DNA of 64,000 nt from Letharia columbiana. Taxonomy: Eukaryota; Ascomycota; Lecanoromycetes; Lecanorales; Parmeliaceae. Both the position numbers and the translations under genes were made by a program. Shown here piece after piece: positions 32,477 through 44,986 of the stretch. The stretch's first letter is position 1; each line of letters starts with the position of its first letter. The stretch covers positions 62,001 through 126,000 of the forward strand of contig NW_023501082.1 in assembly GCF_014066305.1 (NCBI RefSeq). The letters are read 5' to 3'. The notes under the pieces are model-generated. The model ran no database searches. It was not told the origin of the DNA and saw nothing but the letters and a program-made list of their open reading frames with translations.

Positions 32477-35400
32477 ATGCCCTCTGTCGACGTCATGGAC
32501 AGCGCACCCTCGAATCCTGCTACTCAGAAGAGCGAGAACCAAAAATCCGTCAAGGTGCTCGATGAGCTGTTGAACAAGCTGACCATCTCGAAGACTGCGG
32601 ATGAGACGAGCGCTGCTGCGGGCAACATCGCTACTTTCATCAATGGAGACATTGAGGAGCATGATGCTCCCACGAAGTGAGTTCTACCACATTTTCTACG
32701 ACCACAGCTTTTCCGGATCTGGGACTTTGCCACGGTCGCAGGTTCTAGAAACCCTTCTCCATAACCGAACCCTTGCTGACAACTTTCTCACGCAGAGCGG
32801 TCGCAGTCTTAAAGCAGCAACTCGCAAATAAGAAAGACGCAGGTGCACGAGAACGTGGCCTGAACACCATCCGGGCCATTGCCCAGCACTCCTCGATATC
32901 CGCAAATGTCGAACCATACTTGGTGGCGCTCCTCGCGCCGACTCTCTCGGCCGTTGGTGACAAGATGACCCCAGTCAAGACCGCCGCACAAGCAGCAGCT
33001 CTCGCGATAGCGAAGGCTATAAATCCCAACGGTGTCAAGGCCATCCTACCTCCGATCATTCACTCGATCAGAAATGCTCAGAAATGGCCCGAGAAGATGA
33101 CTTGCCTGCAGTGCATCGAAGCACTTGTCGAGTCCGCACCAGCACAACTTGCCTACCGAGTCCCAGACCTGATTCCGGTCGTCTCAGAAGCAATGTGGGA
33201 TACCAAGGCTGAAGTCAAGAAGGCTGCATATGGTACCATGGAGAAAGTCTGCAATTTGATTGTGAACAAGGATATCGACCGCTTCATCCCCGAACTTATC
33301 AAATGTATCGCCAAGCCAGAAAATGTCCCCGAGACCGTCCATCTCCTTGGTGCCACCACCTTCGTCACTGATGTTCACGAACCAACTCTGGCTATCATGG
33401 TTCCTCTCCTCGACCGTGGTCTTGCAGAGCGCGAGACAGCTGTTAAGCGAAAGGCCGCTGTCATCGTTGATAACATGTGCAAGCTTGTCGAAGATCCCAA
33501 CATCGTGGCCGCTTTCTTGCCCAAACTCATGCCTGCCCTGCAGAAGAACTACGATAATTTGGCTGATCCCGAGGCTCGTGAGAAGACAAAGCAAGGTCTA
33601 GAGACTCTGGTCCGTGTCGGAAACGTCAAAGACGGCAAGATCCCCGAGAAGTCCCACGCTGGTGAAGTCACGACTGTCCACGGTGTTCTGAAGCAGATCC
33701 TGGAGCCTTCGCACAAGGACGCCGTGCACAAGTTTGGCCCAGTGGTAGAATACATCGCAGCCATCGCTGGTCAATTGATCGATGAGAAAGACAATGACTC
33801 TGCTAGCTGGACTGAAAACACCCTCCCATACATTACAGCTATTGTTGGCGACAAAGATGCTAGAGGAATTGCCGATGCTCTTCGAAAGCGCGCATCTCCA
33901 GGTGCAGTTGACGAAGCTGATGATGAGGAAGATGACGAGGAAGGCGAGGACCTTTGCAACTGCACATTCAACTTGGCCTACGGCGCTAAGATCCTCCTGA
34001 ATCAAACACATCTCCGTCTCAAGCGCGGTCAACGCTACGGTCTTCTCGGTCCCAATGGTTCTGGAAAATCCACCCTCATGCGCGCGATCAACAACGAGCA
34101 AGTCGAGGGATTCCCAAAGAAGGACGAGGTCAAGACCGTCTTCGTCGAGCACGACCTTGACTCGGCCGATACCGAGCAAACCGTTATCGGCTGGACCATG
34201 AAGAAGCTTGGTGACGTTGGCCTGACCATTGAGAAACCTGCGGTCGAGGCCAAGCTTGAGGAATTCGGGTTCTTCAAAGAGCAATTTGAGGGTCCCATCA
34301 CCGCGCTATCTGGTGGCTGGAAAATGAAGTTGGCTCTTGCCCGTGCCGTCTTCGAAGACCCCGACATCCTCCTTTTGGATGAGCCTACCAACCATCTGGA
34401 TGTCAAGAACGTCAAGTGGCTCGAGGACTACCTGACCAATTCGCCCTGCACATCGATTATTGTGTCGCACGACAGCAAATTCCTCAACAATGTCATTCAG
34501 CACGTTATCCACTACGAGCGCTTCAAGCTGAGGAGATACCGAGGCAACCTTGGCGAATTTGTGAAGAAGGTCCCATCTGCTCGCTCATACTACGAGCTGA
34601 GTGCCTCCGAAATGGAGTTCAAATTTCCCGAGCCAGGTTTCCTCGAGGGTGTCAAGACCAAGGCCAAGGCCATCGTCCGTGTCAACAACATGACCTTCCA
34701 ATACCCAGGTACCAGCAAGCCTCAAATCCAGGACATCACTTTCCAATGTTCGCTCGGCTCCCGTATCGCTGTCATTGGTCCTAATGGTGCCGGCAAGTCT
34801 ACTCTCATCAACGTCCTTACCGGAGAGCTCATCCCTACGATTGGTGATGTTTACACGCACGAGAACATCCGTATTGCCTACATCAAGCAGCACGCCTTCG
34901 CCCACATTGATCACCACTTGGACTTGACTCCGTCAGAGTACATCCAGTGGCGATTCCAGACCGGTGAAGATCGAGAGACGATGGACCGCGCCAACAAGAT
35001 TGTCACCGACGAGGACGAGAAGGCTATGGACAAGATCTACAAGGTTGACGGCACACAACGACGAGTCATTGGCATCCACTCTCGAAGAAAGTTCAAGAAC
35101 TCCTACGAGTATGAGTGTTCCTTTGTTCTCGGCGAGAACGTTGGCCAGAAGAACGAGAGGTGGACTCCGATGATGACTGCTGACAACGCCTGGATCCCAC
35201 GTACCGAAATCCTTGTTTCTCACTCCAAGATGGTTGCAGACGTCGACCAAAAAGAAGCTTTGGCAAGCGGACAGTTCCGTCCATTGGTCCGAAAGGAGAT
35301 CGAGGCTCACGGCGCTAACTTTGGTCTCGATGCTGAGCTCATCTCCCACTCACGTATGCGTGGTCTCTCCGGTGGGCAGCGTGTCAAGGTCGTGCTTGCT

Positions 35401-35858
35401 GCCTGCTCGTGGCAGCGACCTCATTTGATCGTTCTTGATGAACCGACCAACTACTTGGACCGTGACTCCCTGGGCGCTTTGTCAAAGGCTCTCAAGTCAT
35501 TCGAGGGTGGTGTCATCATCATCACTCACTCGGCTGAGTTCACGCAGAATCTGACTGAAGAGGTAAGCTACTATTCCGACCATCTTGTCAAGGTGTACAG
35601 ACGCTAATATTATTACAGGTCTGGGCAGTCATGGACGGTAGGATGACGCCTTCCGGTCACAGCTGGATCTCGGGCCAAGGCTCTGGTCCTCGCCTCAAGG
35701 AAGACGGCGAAGAGGAAGAGCGCTTTGACGCCATGGGTAACAAGATCGACTCAACGAAGAAGAAGGTCAAACTATCTTCTGCTGAGCTGAGAAAGAAGAA
35801 GAAGGATCGGATGGCCAAGCGCAAGGCTGGTATTGAGGTCTTCTCTGACGAGGAGTAG
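32477..35858 (+). CDS. Translation elongation factor 3 (EF-3)
   Basis: EF-3 is the fungal-specific ATPase that helps release deacylated tRNA from the ribosomal E site. Model: 32477-32676, 32796-35562 and 35619-35858; phases agree; 1068 residues, the usual length. The N-terminal HEAT-repeat region (about 70-400) contains [21 protein letters not shown] four-helix part and two ABC ATPase domains follow. The first has Walker [10 protein letters not shown] near 485, signature LSGGW near 571 and Walker [13 protein letters not shown]. The second has GPNGAGKST near 728, LSGGQ near 924 and [12 protein letters not shown]. The chromodomain-like insert lies between ([20 protein letters not shown]). The C-terminus is the typical lysine-rich tail, in exon 3. 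Codon use is strongly C-ending, fitting high expression. Intron 1 is long for this genome (119 nt). Confidence 0.97.
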
Positions 35859-37137
35859 AGAAGTGGAAATTCCAAAGTCATTGGTAGCATGGTGGTTTCG
35901 CATGTTTTCCTTGTGTAGCAGGCGTTGGAGAAAATGGAGGATGCGAAGATGAAGATGGCACGCGGAAATGACATCGGAGTGTTCAAGGGCGACTTCGGCC
36001 GCTGCCCACGGTGTTCATGGATGCTGCATAATGTTTTTCTTTAGACCGTGTGCGACTGGTTGCATTTATTTGACTCACGCACTAGATTTAGATGGAGGAT
36101 AGATGATGGGAAAACAAGTAGAATGTTCCAATCCGATCTCGAAAAAGGGGCCCATCTGTCGTGATACTTTGCCCTATCAAACGTTCGATTCTAGCATGGT
36201 CTACTATGCAGGACTCGGTCTTAGAGTGGGATATCCGTGGTCCATCGAACGAAGATGTCCGCCGCAAGCAGAACACAGAAGATTTCACGATGGAGCCATT
36301 CATAAATGCACCATGGCTTAACTGATGAGAACGTACCAGAGCTTTTATTTCTGGCCTGCCTCATTGACAAGTACATCTAATCTACTCATCCACTAGTCCA
36401 GCAATCTGTTGATGTTTCGTCTCTACCGTACTTACACTCCTGGGGGCAACGATGCCGAGACTGCCAAGATCACACCGAGGTCGGCCGAGAGTTGCCAAGC
36501 GTCGGAGATCGGAAACAGGAAGGTGCAGAATGAATGGATGATGCAAGGTTTCGCCTATTTCAGGTGTCAAGGGCTCATCGAATGTATCCCTGTAATCAAG
36601 GGCGAATGAAAAGGCTTGACTGGGATTGTTACCCCACCAGTGGCTTGACTGGTGCTGATGGGGCTGCTTGAAATCAAATTGTTTTATCCATTATCATTTA
36701 TTGATTGATTTATCTTTCTTTTTCATTGACTCCCCACGTGTCTTTCATTATTTCCTCTCTCGTGTCATCATCATTAAATATAATTGTATCTATAACGACC
36801 TTATATATTCCCTGCATTAACGTTGCCTGATTGTCGTTATGAACACCTTTTTTCTTCCTTCCCCTCAGCGATTGGTCCCTTAATGTTTACTTTAAGCTCT
36901 TGCGACACGTCCTCCTCAAGACCCTTTCACCTATCCACCACACTCGTTACCACTTGTGGCACTTGAGACCATCCGGGGTCAATTGCAAGTCGTCTGTAGA
37001 TGACATCTTCGACTTGATGAAGCATTCACTAGACTACGTACAAGCCATAACCACCAAGCGACCACGTCATTCAAGAGCCGAGCTGCCCTGACAGAACACA
37101 AAACCGAGGATCCAGCGTGTTCTCCTTATAAGCTAGG
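35859..37137. other. Intergenic, EF-3 to glycosyltransferase
   Basis: 1279 nt with no gene I can support. An AT-rich patch runs through about 36665-36800. The sequence is otherwise plain. Confidence 0.4.
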
Positions 37138-38625
37138 ATGCTGCTTGGCGGTCGCACCGTAGTCATCGTGTTCCTCCTCTGCAGCTCCCTCGTCCTCTTA
37201 CGCCTCCGCCATCACTCTGATTCTCCACATGTACATGTGAAAGCCGGCGGCCAGACGAACCAAGGAGGATGTTCGGGAAGGCTCGCACGGCTGAATGACC
37301 TGGGCATCAAATTCCCTGTCAAATATGCTAGCCGCGACATAATCATAAAAGCTAATTCAGACCTCAACCGGACTTCTCTCACCCAGATTGATGCTCCCTT
37401 ACTGTCAGACGTACAGATGCTTGACCCCGTCAAAAATCCTGATGGGGAATTGGAACAATGCTCCCCTTCGCTGACATTGGAGGTACCCGCTTTCCCAGGG
37501 CAACCTGCTAATGCTTCTCATATCATATTCGGCATTTCGACATACATCAAGCGCATGGACGATTCAATACCACACCTTCAAAGATCGCTAGCTTACACCA
37601 ATGCCCGGCTTATCATCTTGGCCGTAGATTTTGGCGAGGTGACGCCAAGCCGCAAAGAAATGGCAGTGCTGGAAACTCGCATGCATGGCCTTGGTATAGA
37701 CGCTACGGTCCTTGGAGCACCAAAGGATAGCTCGATGCAAACTCGATACTTCTCTCTGGCCAAAATCCTGTACGAACGAAGAGATTCTAAAACTCAATGG
37801 ATCTCCCTTTTGGATGATGATACCTTTCTACCTTCAATGCACTCATTAGTCGACACACTTGGCACCTACGACTCGTCAAAGGAATGGTATCTCGGTGCCA
37901 TGTCGGAGGATTGGTGGTCCGTCATGGTCTACGGCATGATGTCTTTTGGTGGAGGGGGCACGTTTCTATCAATCCCACTAGCGGCTCAGATCAACGCCAA
38001 TTATGACACCTGCTTACAAGAATCAACCGCGAACCAGGGAGATATCAGGGTTTTCCAGTGTATTACGGCACATACCACAACAAAACTTCAGCCTCTAACC
38101 GGACTCCACCAAACCGATCTGGGTGGTGATCTCTCCGGTTTCTATGAAAGCGGCCGCTTGCCGCTCTCTCTACACCACTGGAAGACGGGATGGCATTTCG
38201 AGCAAAAGCCTGAACAGAGAGCGCTGAATACGTACCCCATGGCAAAGATGCATCTTGTGTCCGACGTCTGCGGTGACTGCTTCCTGCAACGATGGCAGTT
38301 TGGCTCCGACACGATTCTGAGCAATGGATTCTCGATCTCGACATACCCAAATCAGAACTTCCTGGCTGATCTTGTGAAGAACAAAGACATGGACAAGATA
38401 GAGGATACATTCATGCCGACCCGGGAGGTCAATTCATTCATGCAGGGCTATGAGCATTCTATTGGCCCGCTGAGGCCCAGAGTCGAGGGGAAGATCCAGT
38501 ACAAGTTATTAGATGCCAAGGCGGAGGATGGAGGTGTCAGGCAATACTACATCTACAAAGCTTTGGATGAGGAGCCGGATATCCTATATGAGATTTTCTG
38601 GACCAGGAACGAGACTCATGTCTGA
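37138..38625 (+). CDS. Fungal glycosyltransferase, GT31/Fringe-like, type II membrane
   Basis: Intronless, 495 residues. A short cytosolic start and one signal anchor (VVIVFLLCSSLVLLRL, residues about 8-24) indicate a type II Golgi protein with a luminal catalytic domain. Fringe-like features are the nucleotide-sugar and metal motif SLLDDDTFLP with DDD at 226-228, SEDWWSVMVYGMMSFGGGG about 35 residues later, and DLGGDLSGFYESG with LSLHHWKTGW further on. Cysteines in the C-terminal part (VSDVCGDCFLQRWQFG) probably form disulfides. The acceptor and sugar cannot be told from sequence; many fungi carry uncharacterised members. Length and motif order fit a complete gene. Confidence 0.82.
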   Translation: MLLGGRTVVIVFLLCSSLVLLRLRHHSDSPHVHVKAGGQTNQGGCSGRLARLNDLGIKFPVKYASRDIIIKANSDLNRTSLTQIDAPLLSDVQMLDPVKNPDGELEQCSPSLTLEVPAFPGQPANASHIIFGISTYIKRMDDSIPHLQRSLAYTNARLIILAVDFGEVTPSRKEMAVLETRMHGLGIDATVLGAPKDSSMQTRYFSLAKILYERRDSKTQWISLLDDDTFLPSMHSLVDTLGTYDSSKEWYLGAMSEDWWSVMVYGMMSFGGGGTFLSIPLAAQINANYDTCLQESTANQGDIRVFQCITAHTTTKLQPLTGLHQTDLGGDLSGFYESGRLPLSLHHWKTGWHFEQKPEQRALNTYPMAKMHLVSDVCGDCFLQRWQFGSDTILSNGFSISTYPNQNFLADLVKNKDMDKIEDTFMPTREVNSFMQGYEHSIGPLRPRVEGKIQYKLLDAKAEDGGVRQYYIYKALDEEPDILYEIFWTRNETHV

Positions 38626-39567
38626 GCAACATCTGTCGTCTCAGAGCAAGTCATGTACATCATGCCGTGGAATCAAGCCTTTGCCAAGTCGGGAGGAAAA
38701 CCAGGAGCGCCGGTCCTTGTTCCTTGCCGCCAAGTCTTGAGGGATTTGCGAATAAGAGAGAACCCGACCAGACTTCCGCATTGTGACAGTTCGCCACGTC
38801 TTGTCTTTGAATTTGTCTTCTTTGACGCCATGGATTCAGATACCTTGAGAGCAGCATTGCTGGCCGCCTCATCCCAAGGTTACCTCAAGTCGGGGTAGCA
38901 ATGAGTGCGATGTAACGACCGATACACGAGAGCGCAAAGGATATTTAGAAACGAATTTTGGAGGTTTTGGGAATTTTGGGAATTTTGGGAGTTCAGGGCC
39001 AATTCTGTTCGGATAAATAATTTTATTGTGTGTATAAAAGCTTTCATAGAAGGTGGCCGCAAGCTGGTAAGCCGGCGGACTATGTATGAAGTATGACTCA
39101 AATGAAAGGCAGGAAACAGAGACCATTCTCACGGTTACCGTGCCCTCTCAGCCTGCGGACAGCGGGGACAGAGTCTTCAAAAGCATGCCAAGAATGAACT
39201 GCCAAGCTCACCAAGGGTGGCAGTGACTCTTTCGCAACAGACCAGGCTTTCAGCGAGGCCTCCAAATCTCCAAGGCTCCAATAATCAGCCTGCGTAAAAT
39301 CTCGACTCCGCCTTCTCCGCTCACTGCCCGGTCAACGGATAAGAGCCGCTCAGCGGCAGCGAGCCTCGCTCAACGTCACCGTGGCGCTAGCGTCAGCCCT
39401 ATCAACAGCTGCGCCTGCTTTGCTAAGCGATGACTCTAATCTCTCCAGCCTTCCTTATCCTTCTACAAAACTCACATCATATCTGTCTGAAAAACATTCG
39501 TCTCCTTCTACAACCTCAGAAAAACAAGTAAACCAAATTCCGAAGCAATCGGACATCCTACTCAACC
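38626..39567. other. Intergenic with a short 9-bp tandem repeat
   Basis: 942 nt between the glycosyltransferase and the next gene. A small tandem repeat (GGGAATTTT repeated about three times) lies at 38965-38991. A pyrimidine-rich leader-like segment occurs at about 39430-39510. No gene is supported. Confidence 0.5.
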
Positions 39568-40344
39568 ATGGGAGATCCGTACCGCCAAAATTCCGCCTAC
39601 GACTACCCCACCACCACTACAACCCACGCCCCTTACAATCCCACCCAATACGCTCCTCCAGCAGCAGACCAGTATGCCGGCGCCCTAACGACTCGTCACG
39701 GCTCTACAGCCAGCAGCTACTATCCCTCCCAATCGAACATGCAACTTTCGCAATCCTCCAACCGCCCTCCTGACTCCGACTACCTGGACCCAAACCGCCC
39801 TCGCAGCGGCCACAGGCACGGGCACAAATCCCGCGACCATTCGCGCCATGGTAGAGACGCCGACCGTGACGACGATGGCCACCGTGGCCATGGGAGGGAT
39901 AGGAGTCGCTCCAAGAGCCGCGGTGCGGAATGGGGCGCCACTCTCGCCGGCGCGGCCGCCGGAGGTTTGCTGGGGCGCAAAGCGGGACACGGTGGCAACC
40001 TAGGCACGGTCGGTGGGATCATCGCCGGCGCCGTCGGCGCGCACGAACTGGAGCGCGGATACGAGAAACGGAAGGAGAAGAAACGGCTGGAAGACCCATA
40101 CGCGGAGGAGAGGCCCTCGAACCACAGGCGCAGATCTAGCGGCGGATTGATCGGCGGGATGAAGGATAAGGTCGAGGGATTGCTGAATCCGGACTCGGGG
40201 AAGGAAAAGAGGCGGTCGAAGAGTCATGTCTCTTCGAGCCGGAGGAGCAGGGGCTATGATGACTACAGCGACGATGAGTACGATGATCGGTATGATGGCA
40301 AGAATTCCGGGGGCGGAAGGAGTAGACGGGATGATTATTACTGA
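39568..40344 (+). CDS. Glycine-zipper, basic low-complexity protein
   Basis: 258 residues, intronless, no assigned function. It has a Tyr/Pro/Thr-rich N-terminus (about 1-65) and a His/Arg/Asp-rich stretch (HRHGHKSRDHSRHG) ending in RSRSKSRG at about 115. Next is a glycine-zipper segment (GATLAGAAAGGLLGRKAG; GTVGGIIAGAVGAHELERGY, about 122-165) that could insert in or lie on a membrane. A charged C-terminus rich in RRS and DDYSDDEYDD follows. Similar RS-plus-glycine-zipper proteins are common in filamentous fungi and are often stress- or membrane-associated. That assignment is weak and rests on composition. Confidence 0.7.
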   Translation: MGDPYRQNSAYDYPTTTTTHAPYNPTQYAPPAADQYAGALTTRHGSTASSYYPSQSNMQLSQSSNRPPDSDYLDPNRPRSGHRHGHKSRDHSRHGRDADRDDDGHRGHGRDRSRSKSRGAEWGATLAGAAAGGLLGRKAGHGGNLGTVGGIIAGAVGAHELERGYEKRKEKKRLEDPYAEERPSNHRRRSSGGLIGGMKDKVEGLLNPDSGKEKRRSKSHVSSSRRSRGYDDYSDDEYDDRYDGKNSGGGRSRRDDYY

Positions 40345-41092
40345 GGAGGGAGGCTAATGCGAGGGAGAATCGGGATGGGGTTTCAGATCTTCGGGATATG
40401 GGTGGTTTTAGTTGGCATTGGCGGTAACGATTTATAATGACACGACTTTCTCCCATAGTGTAAGCGATAGTAGTAATAATCCACGATGGAGAAATGTGCC
40501 CGCACGGTTTCCGAAAATCGATGCTTCAATCAACGCATGTTCGATAGTCTCAGCCGGTAGTGGTCCACCTGTAATCTCTTCCTGCTCCCACTTCCCCTTC
40601 CAAACGAAGCATGCCATTTCCGCAGAACCCTTCGCCGAGAAAACATCAAAACACCACCCCAACCCCACCCACCCAACGCCCCAAACACTCCCAATCCCAA
40701 TCCCAATCCCGTCCCACCTTCCTTCCCATCTTCCGGAATCCCCACCTTCCCTCCCTTTGTCCCGGATCCTCACCCGATGCAACCGGCTCAGTAAACAATC
40801 GCTGCACATCGCCATGAGTAAGGTATCGTATCGTATCGTATCGTATCGTATCGTAGGCGCCCTTAACCAGTCTAGCGCCAATAATTTGAGCACTACTTTA
40901 AGGTACCGTACACGCGGAATAATAGACCGGGCTTAGTTTACTTGTATGATAATGGTTTTGGGACGCAATGGCCGGTTCTTGATCAGGTTTCACGGACGTT
41001 AGGGTAGTTATTATTACTTTTTGCTGTTTGTGGCGCTTGCTACGGGCTAGACCACTACCCAACTGGCGGACCTCTGAGTGAATGGGCAGAAA
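40345..41092. other. Intergenic with microsatellite
   Basis: 748 nt without a gene. Contains C-rich stretches near 40650-40760 and the GTATC microsatellite. It is the last ordinary spacer before the decayed RiPP-like cluster. Confidence 0.5.
40823..40855. repeat. GTATC microsatellite, six units
   Basis: Six perfect GTATC units plus GTA. A likely length-variable locus. Confidence 0.9.
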
Positions 41093-42753
41093 TTATACAG
41101 TATCCAGGAAATGAAGGTATTTCAAAGCTGGTCGAGGTCCGAATCCCATGTCCCCTCCACACCAACAGCACCGGCAGCATGAAAGAACCCAATGCAGAAG
41201 AAAGCGGCCATGCCAAACAACCCATCCAACACCGACTGCCTTCTGCCATGGGGTGACAGAAACCGGAACTGCGAGTCCGAAGGTCAAACGGTAGGCTCCC
41301 ATCATCGCACTCGTCTCGAGAGCGTGCTGCCGGAAGCATTCGATCACTTGGTTGACTGCCACAGGCACTAATAATATCGCTGGGAAGGTGATGACGATAA
41401 CGCCTAAGGCGAGGACCATGTAGTGATTATGATATTGGAGCGCAACGCCGAAAACCCCCAAGCCAATTGGGCAACAGCATGAGCGAAGGCAGCCACAGAG
41501 TATGCAACCTATATTCCGGCCTCCACGTCCCCCCCCATATCTTCCAGATAGCCAAACAGGAAGCCAGTCATTGAGATAATGCCCGTATACTTGGGCGAGT
41601 ATAATACCGCACCAGAGACTGAAGGTAAATTCGGCATTCTGCTGTGGTGGGAACCCATATCCACCCTTTTTGTCGGGCTCTTGGAGGAAGACGGTGAGGG
41701 GTGTATTGATCATGACATCTCACCCGAACGGGAGTAAATGGAAGGTACCGGCCAGAATGGTGACCGGAGATAAACGAATCGCAAAAGGGGCGGTCGCGGA
41801 GTGAGACTAGTGTGGTGGGTTGGTGCATTCTGCAGAGAGCTTCGATGTCGATGGTATCTCATAACTTCAGCGCGACTCATAGCCGGCACAGCTTTGGTCC
41901 CGATGAAGAATGTGGCAATCCTGTTTGCTATCAAGGTTTTTGGTGTCGCGGTGGAAACCCTTCTCCTCTAGAAAGAATGATACAAGTACCAAGGCTATAC
42001 CCTGGAGCCCGCGTCCACCAAAACTCGACCGGCAGTCCACATGCCCTACAATGAAACCGCCGAACGTAGAACCCGTGATAGTGCCCAACAGCAAACTCAG
42101 CGAAAAGATGAGGAAGACCTTGCCTCGCTCATGCAAAAAGAACTGGTCGGCGAAAGTACTTGCGCCTAGTATGGATGGTACAGTAAATAACAGAGCCAAA
42201 CATACCCGCGAAAAGTCGAGATGCGATGAAAGGGTTGTATTCATTCGAGTCGGTCATAGAGGCCGCCCAGATGTTGCATGCCACCGCTCCAAAAAGACTC
42301 CACCAAGTGGTCGAGCATCTACCGATGATTTTCGTGAAAGGTACAGAAAAAAACTGTCAAAGGCGAGACCAGCCACCGCTGCAGATATCTTGACAGAATC
42401 TGGTCAGTGGTCCGTGGCAAACAACAATCCGTTCAAGAAGATGAAGAATATTGAGTAGGACATCTCGACCGGAGTTTTGGCATAGAGTTTGCCTTGAACT
42501 TCAACAGCCAGCTAGTTAACTAGCGAACTTGGAGTCGTGGCGAAGGCGGCGGGACGTACCTTAGTGTTGCCAAAATGGTATACTTCTTGCGCTGTGGTCA
42601 ATTCTATTCCACTGTCCGCGATCAGTACTTGCGATAGCTAGACCGATTGGGCTGGAGAGGCTGTACCAATGCGTCAAGGTGATCACTTGTGGGGCGCGGG
42701 ACAAGCAGAATATTTTGCCTGCCCATCTTTTTGCCTTCAGGCATGAGCTGCAT
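41093..42753 (-). pseudogene. Decayed MFS transporter
   Basis: Pieces of a major-facilitator transporter of the fungal multidrug/HOL1-type group, in order on the minus strand. They are a cytosolic start with NILLVPRPTSD and RKKYTILATL; a segment near 42240-42000 with PSILGASTFADQFFLHERGK and GSTFGGFIVGHVD; a loop EPDKKGGYGFPPQQNAEF; a helix with LWCGIILAQVYGHYLNDW; and hydrophobic helices to the end. Breaks include an in-frame TGA at 42598-42600, at the place of a Trp expected before PQRKKY, and several frame changes between 42450 and 41700. An efflux pump would suit a RiPP cluster, and the decay matches its neighbours. Confidence 0.75.
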
Positions 42754-44071
42754 CCATTATGGTGATGTAGGACTTCTGCTTCTCCACCGAGTCATTCACT
42801 CTAGCATTTCCGTGGCCGCTTCTCATCTTCGGACGTGCTTTCGATCGTATATCAGGCTCATCTTCACTTTCGGCGGCAGCCGTGATGATGGGAAGTTCAG
42901 GGGAACACCATTTTGAGGCAAGAACTGAAAACGTGTATGTACATCCGTTCGCTGGACCTGGTTCTAGGGCCGCAATCCATTGCCAAGCTTCGGTCCTTTG
43001 TATACAAACCCTCGACTCAAATGCCCTTAAAATCCTCCTTGGTCGGAACCATAGATGTCCATGCGCATTAGTGTCGTGCACCCCGACCGAATCAGGGTTT
43101 GCTCACGGCTCGCGGCTCATTCCTCGAAGATGATCTTGGAACTTGGTCGCAGACTCACCCCCCCCCCGTATGTACCCTCCTCCATCGAGCGAACAGTTTG
43201 GTCCGCACTTCTTGAATGGTCGAGAGAACGGAGATGGGCCCGGGAAGAAGGGTGAGATGGCGGGAGGCTGTAATGCATGCGTGGGATTTTTGGGGGGTGC
43301 CATCAGATAGGTGTACCCATGGTCGGTCGTGGTTACCTACCTTTCTCGTTCGGGTTTTGGATCGAGTTGCTGCACCAGGGGGAACATGGGCTTGGTGGCC
43401 CCGGCCAACCGACGCTCTGCCCGCTCACCTTTGGGTTATGGTCACGTCACGATCGGCACAGTTTTACTCTACAGCAATACGTATACGATGTTGGTAGTCT
43501 GCGTTTCGCAATGAGCATGTTCTCTTCTATCGGCATGGGCGGTCTACTCATTCCAAGCCATGTGCTTTGAATCGTCGTTTGGTATGGTCTGGACGTCTTT
43601 TGGCTGTCGGGCGGTGCATTCCCATGCCTTATCTGCCAATTGCCATCGGAAATTTTTGGCCTACGTCAACTGGGGCTGCGTCTCCGCCAGACATCGTCGA
43701 TCTCTGCTAACGGGAGAGAAACAAGGCTGAGGAGACTGCCCAAGCCATGAATGATGAGGCGGAGTGTGCTTTGCTGGAACACGCATGCTGGCGTGGGCAT
43801 ATATGTACAAATTACGCCAACGCAAGGCTCTACTGCCAACAAATAGAATCATCTGGTCAATATCGGGGACACCACATGAGATTCAGCATCAAGAGACGAG
43901 GTCGCGCTGAGACACATTTACAACTCATCTTCCTCTTCCTTTGACATTATCCGATGCAGGCATATGCAGTTCACCCTTTCTGCCACACTCTTCCATGCGC
44001 TGTCAGCCTTGAATTCCACATGATAGAAACCTTCCTTCATCGGTCTCCGCAAGCAGCATGACCCCAAAAGG
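42754..44071. other. 1.3 kb without a supportable gene
   Basis: Several medium open frames on both strands, none with a family motif or good splice sites. Given the broken genes on both sides it may contain further erased cluster genes. No tyrosinase or P450 motif was found. Confidence 0.4.
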
Positions 44072-44986
44072 CTACAGTATCCCTCCATCTGCACTGGCCC
44101 GATGCAGTCTCGTCCACGTAGCCAGATGATCAAAGTTTCGACATTGGTGCTGTGTGCCCCAACCATCCACACTAGCGATCTTTGCGCCATCAGGCCCATT
44201 CTGCAAGGTTTCCAACGTCTTGTCTGACGCGCACATAAGAGCTTGGCGGAGGTTGTCGAAACAGTGCTTCCATATGATCGGGTGAGTGATGATGATGCGA
44301 TGTGTGATTTGCTGCGCATGTGATTGGAGGAGGGAGCATCAGCTGTTGCAGAAGTAGCGTGGGCTGTGTAATACCCTGTTCGTAGCTCGTTCTTGATCCA
44401 ATCATTATGGACCATTCCTAACAATATCGGTGCAGATTGAGGACGACACCCCAAGCGGTGAAGTTGGTGGAACGTTACCACCGATCTTATGTGTTCTACG
44501 TCTAGTCTCTTGCCTGCATATTCCACAGGCTTGACGTGGGAATCCACAGCGACAAAGCCTCTGCCTACTAAGAGATAGTTCTTCAGCAGTCTTTGTCTTA
44601 GAGGAGTACTGAAAGCCACTTACAAGGTATGAGACGACTCCATGCCCGATCAGTCTTCGGAGAAGGCGCCTTGACAAATGTGTCGTGTGATCTGAAAGTG
44701 ATGGCAAAAGGAGCAGGACCGACTATGAAGTATAGCAAAGATCGGTCAGACCTTGGTTTAGAAATCAAGCCGAAGAAAAGTTCCTTGTCCCCTTACCAAT
44801 GCTCCAAGAACCGAGACGCTTCGGGTGATTGGATGCATGTGCTCCCACTCAGAGACCCAGAATGGCGCAAATTGCGCAGCTCAAGAAAGTCACATGTGGA
44901 AGTTTCTTGCTGCTGCAACGGTGGCGATGCGAAGGAACGAGCCTATCGTCTAGCAATTCCTCGGTGAGATCGTAGTTCGCTCTCAT
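44072..44986 (-). pseudogene. Decayed UstYa-like (DUF3328) oxidase, copy 1
   Basis: UstYa-type proteins are small membrane-anchored oxidases that help cyclise fungal RiPP cores. Readable on the minus strand are a cytosolic start (NYDLTEELLDD) and a membrane helix (LPHVTFLSCAICAILG). The stretch SPKTDRAWSRLIP continues across a good intron (GTAAGT...CTTAG) into GRGFVAV and VVTFHQLHRLG, the first HxxHC motif with Cys replaced by Arg. The C-terminal block has DNLRQALMCASDKTLETLQ and VDGWGTQHQCRNFDHLATW, both classic. Breaks: TGA at 44849-44851 right after the membrane helix, and a one-base shift at about 44265-44270 in the middle of the second HxxHC motif. The linker between the motifs is also in doubtful frame. 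The family call is strong; the inactive state is likely. Confidence 0.8.

Noticed and set aside
33598..34284. 228-codon minus-strand frame
   Set aside because: Shadow of the EF-3 coding sequence.
40823..40855. GTATC array as a CRISPR or regulatory array
   Set aside because: It is a plain microsatellite without spacers; no CRISPR is expected in a fungus.
43661..43852. Possible HET-domain fragment (a WLGQ-like word)
   Set aside because: Only one short word matches; the surrounding residues do not fit a HET domain in any frame.
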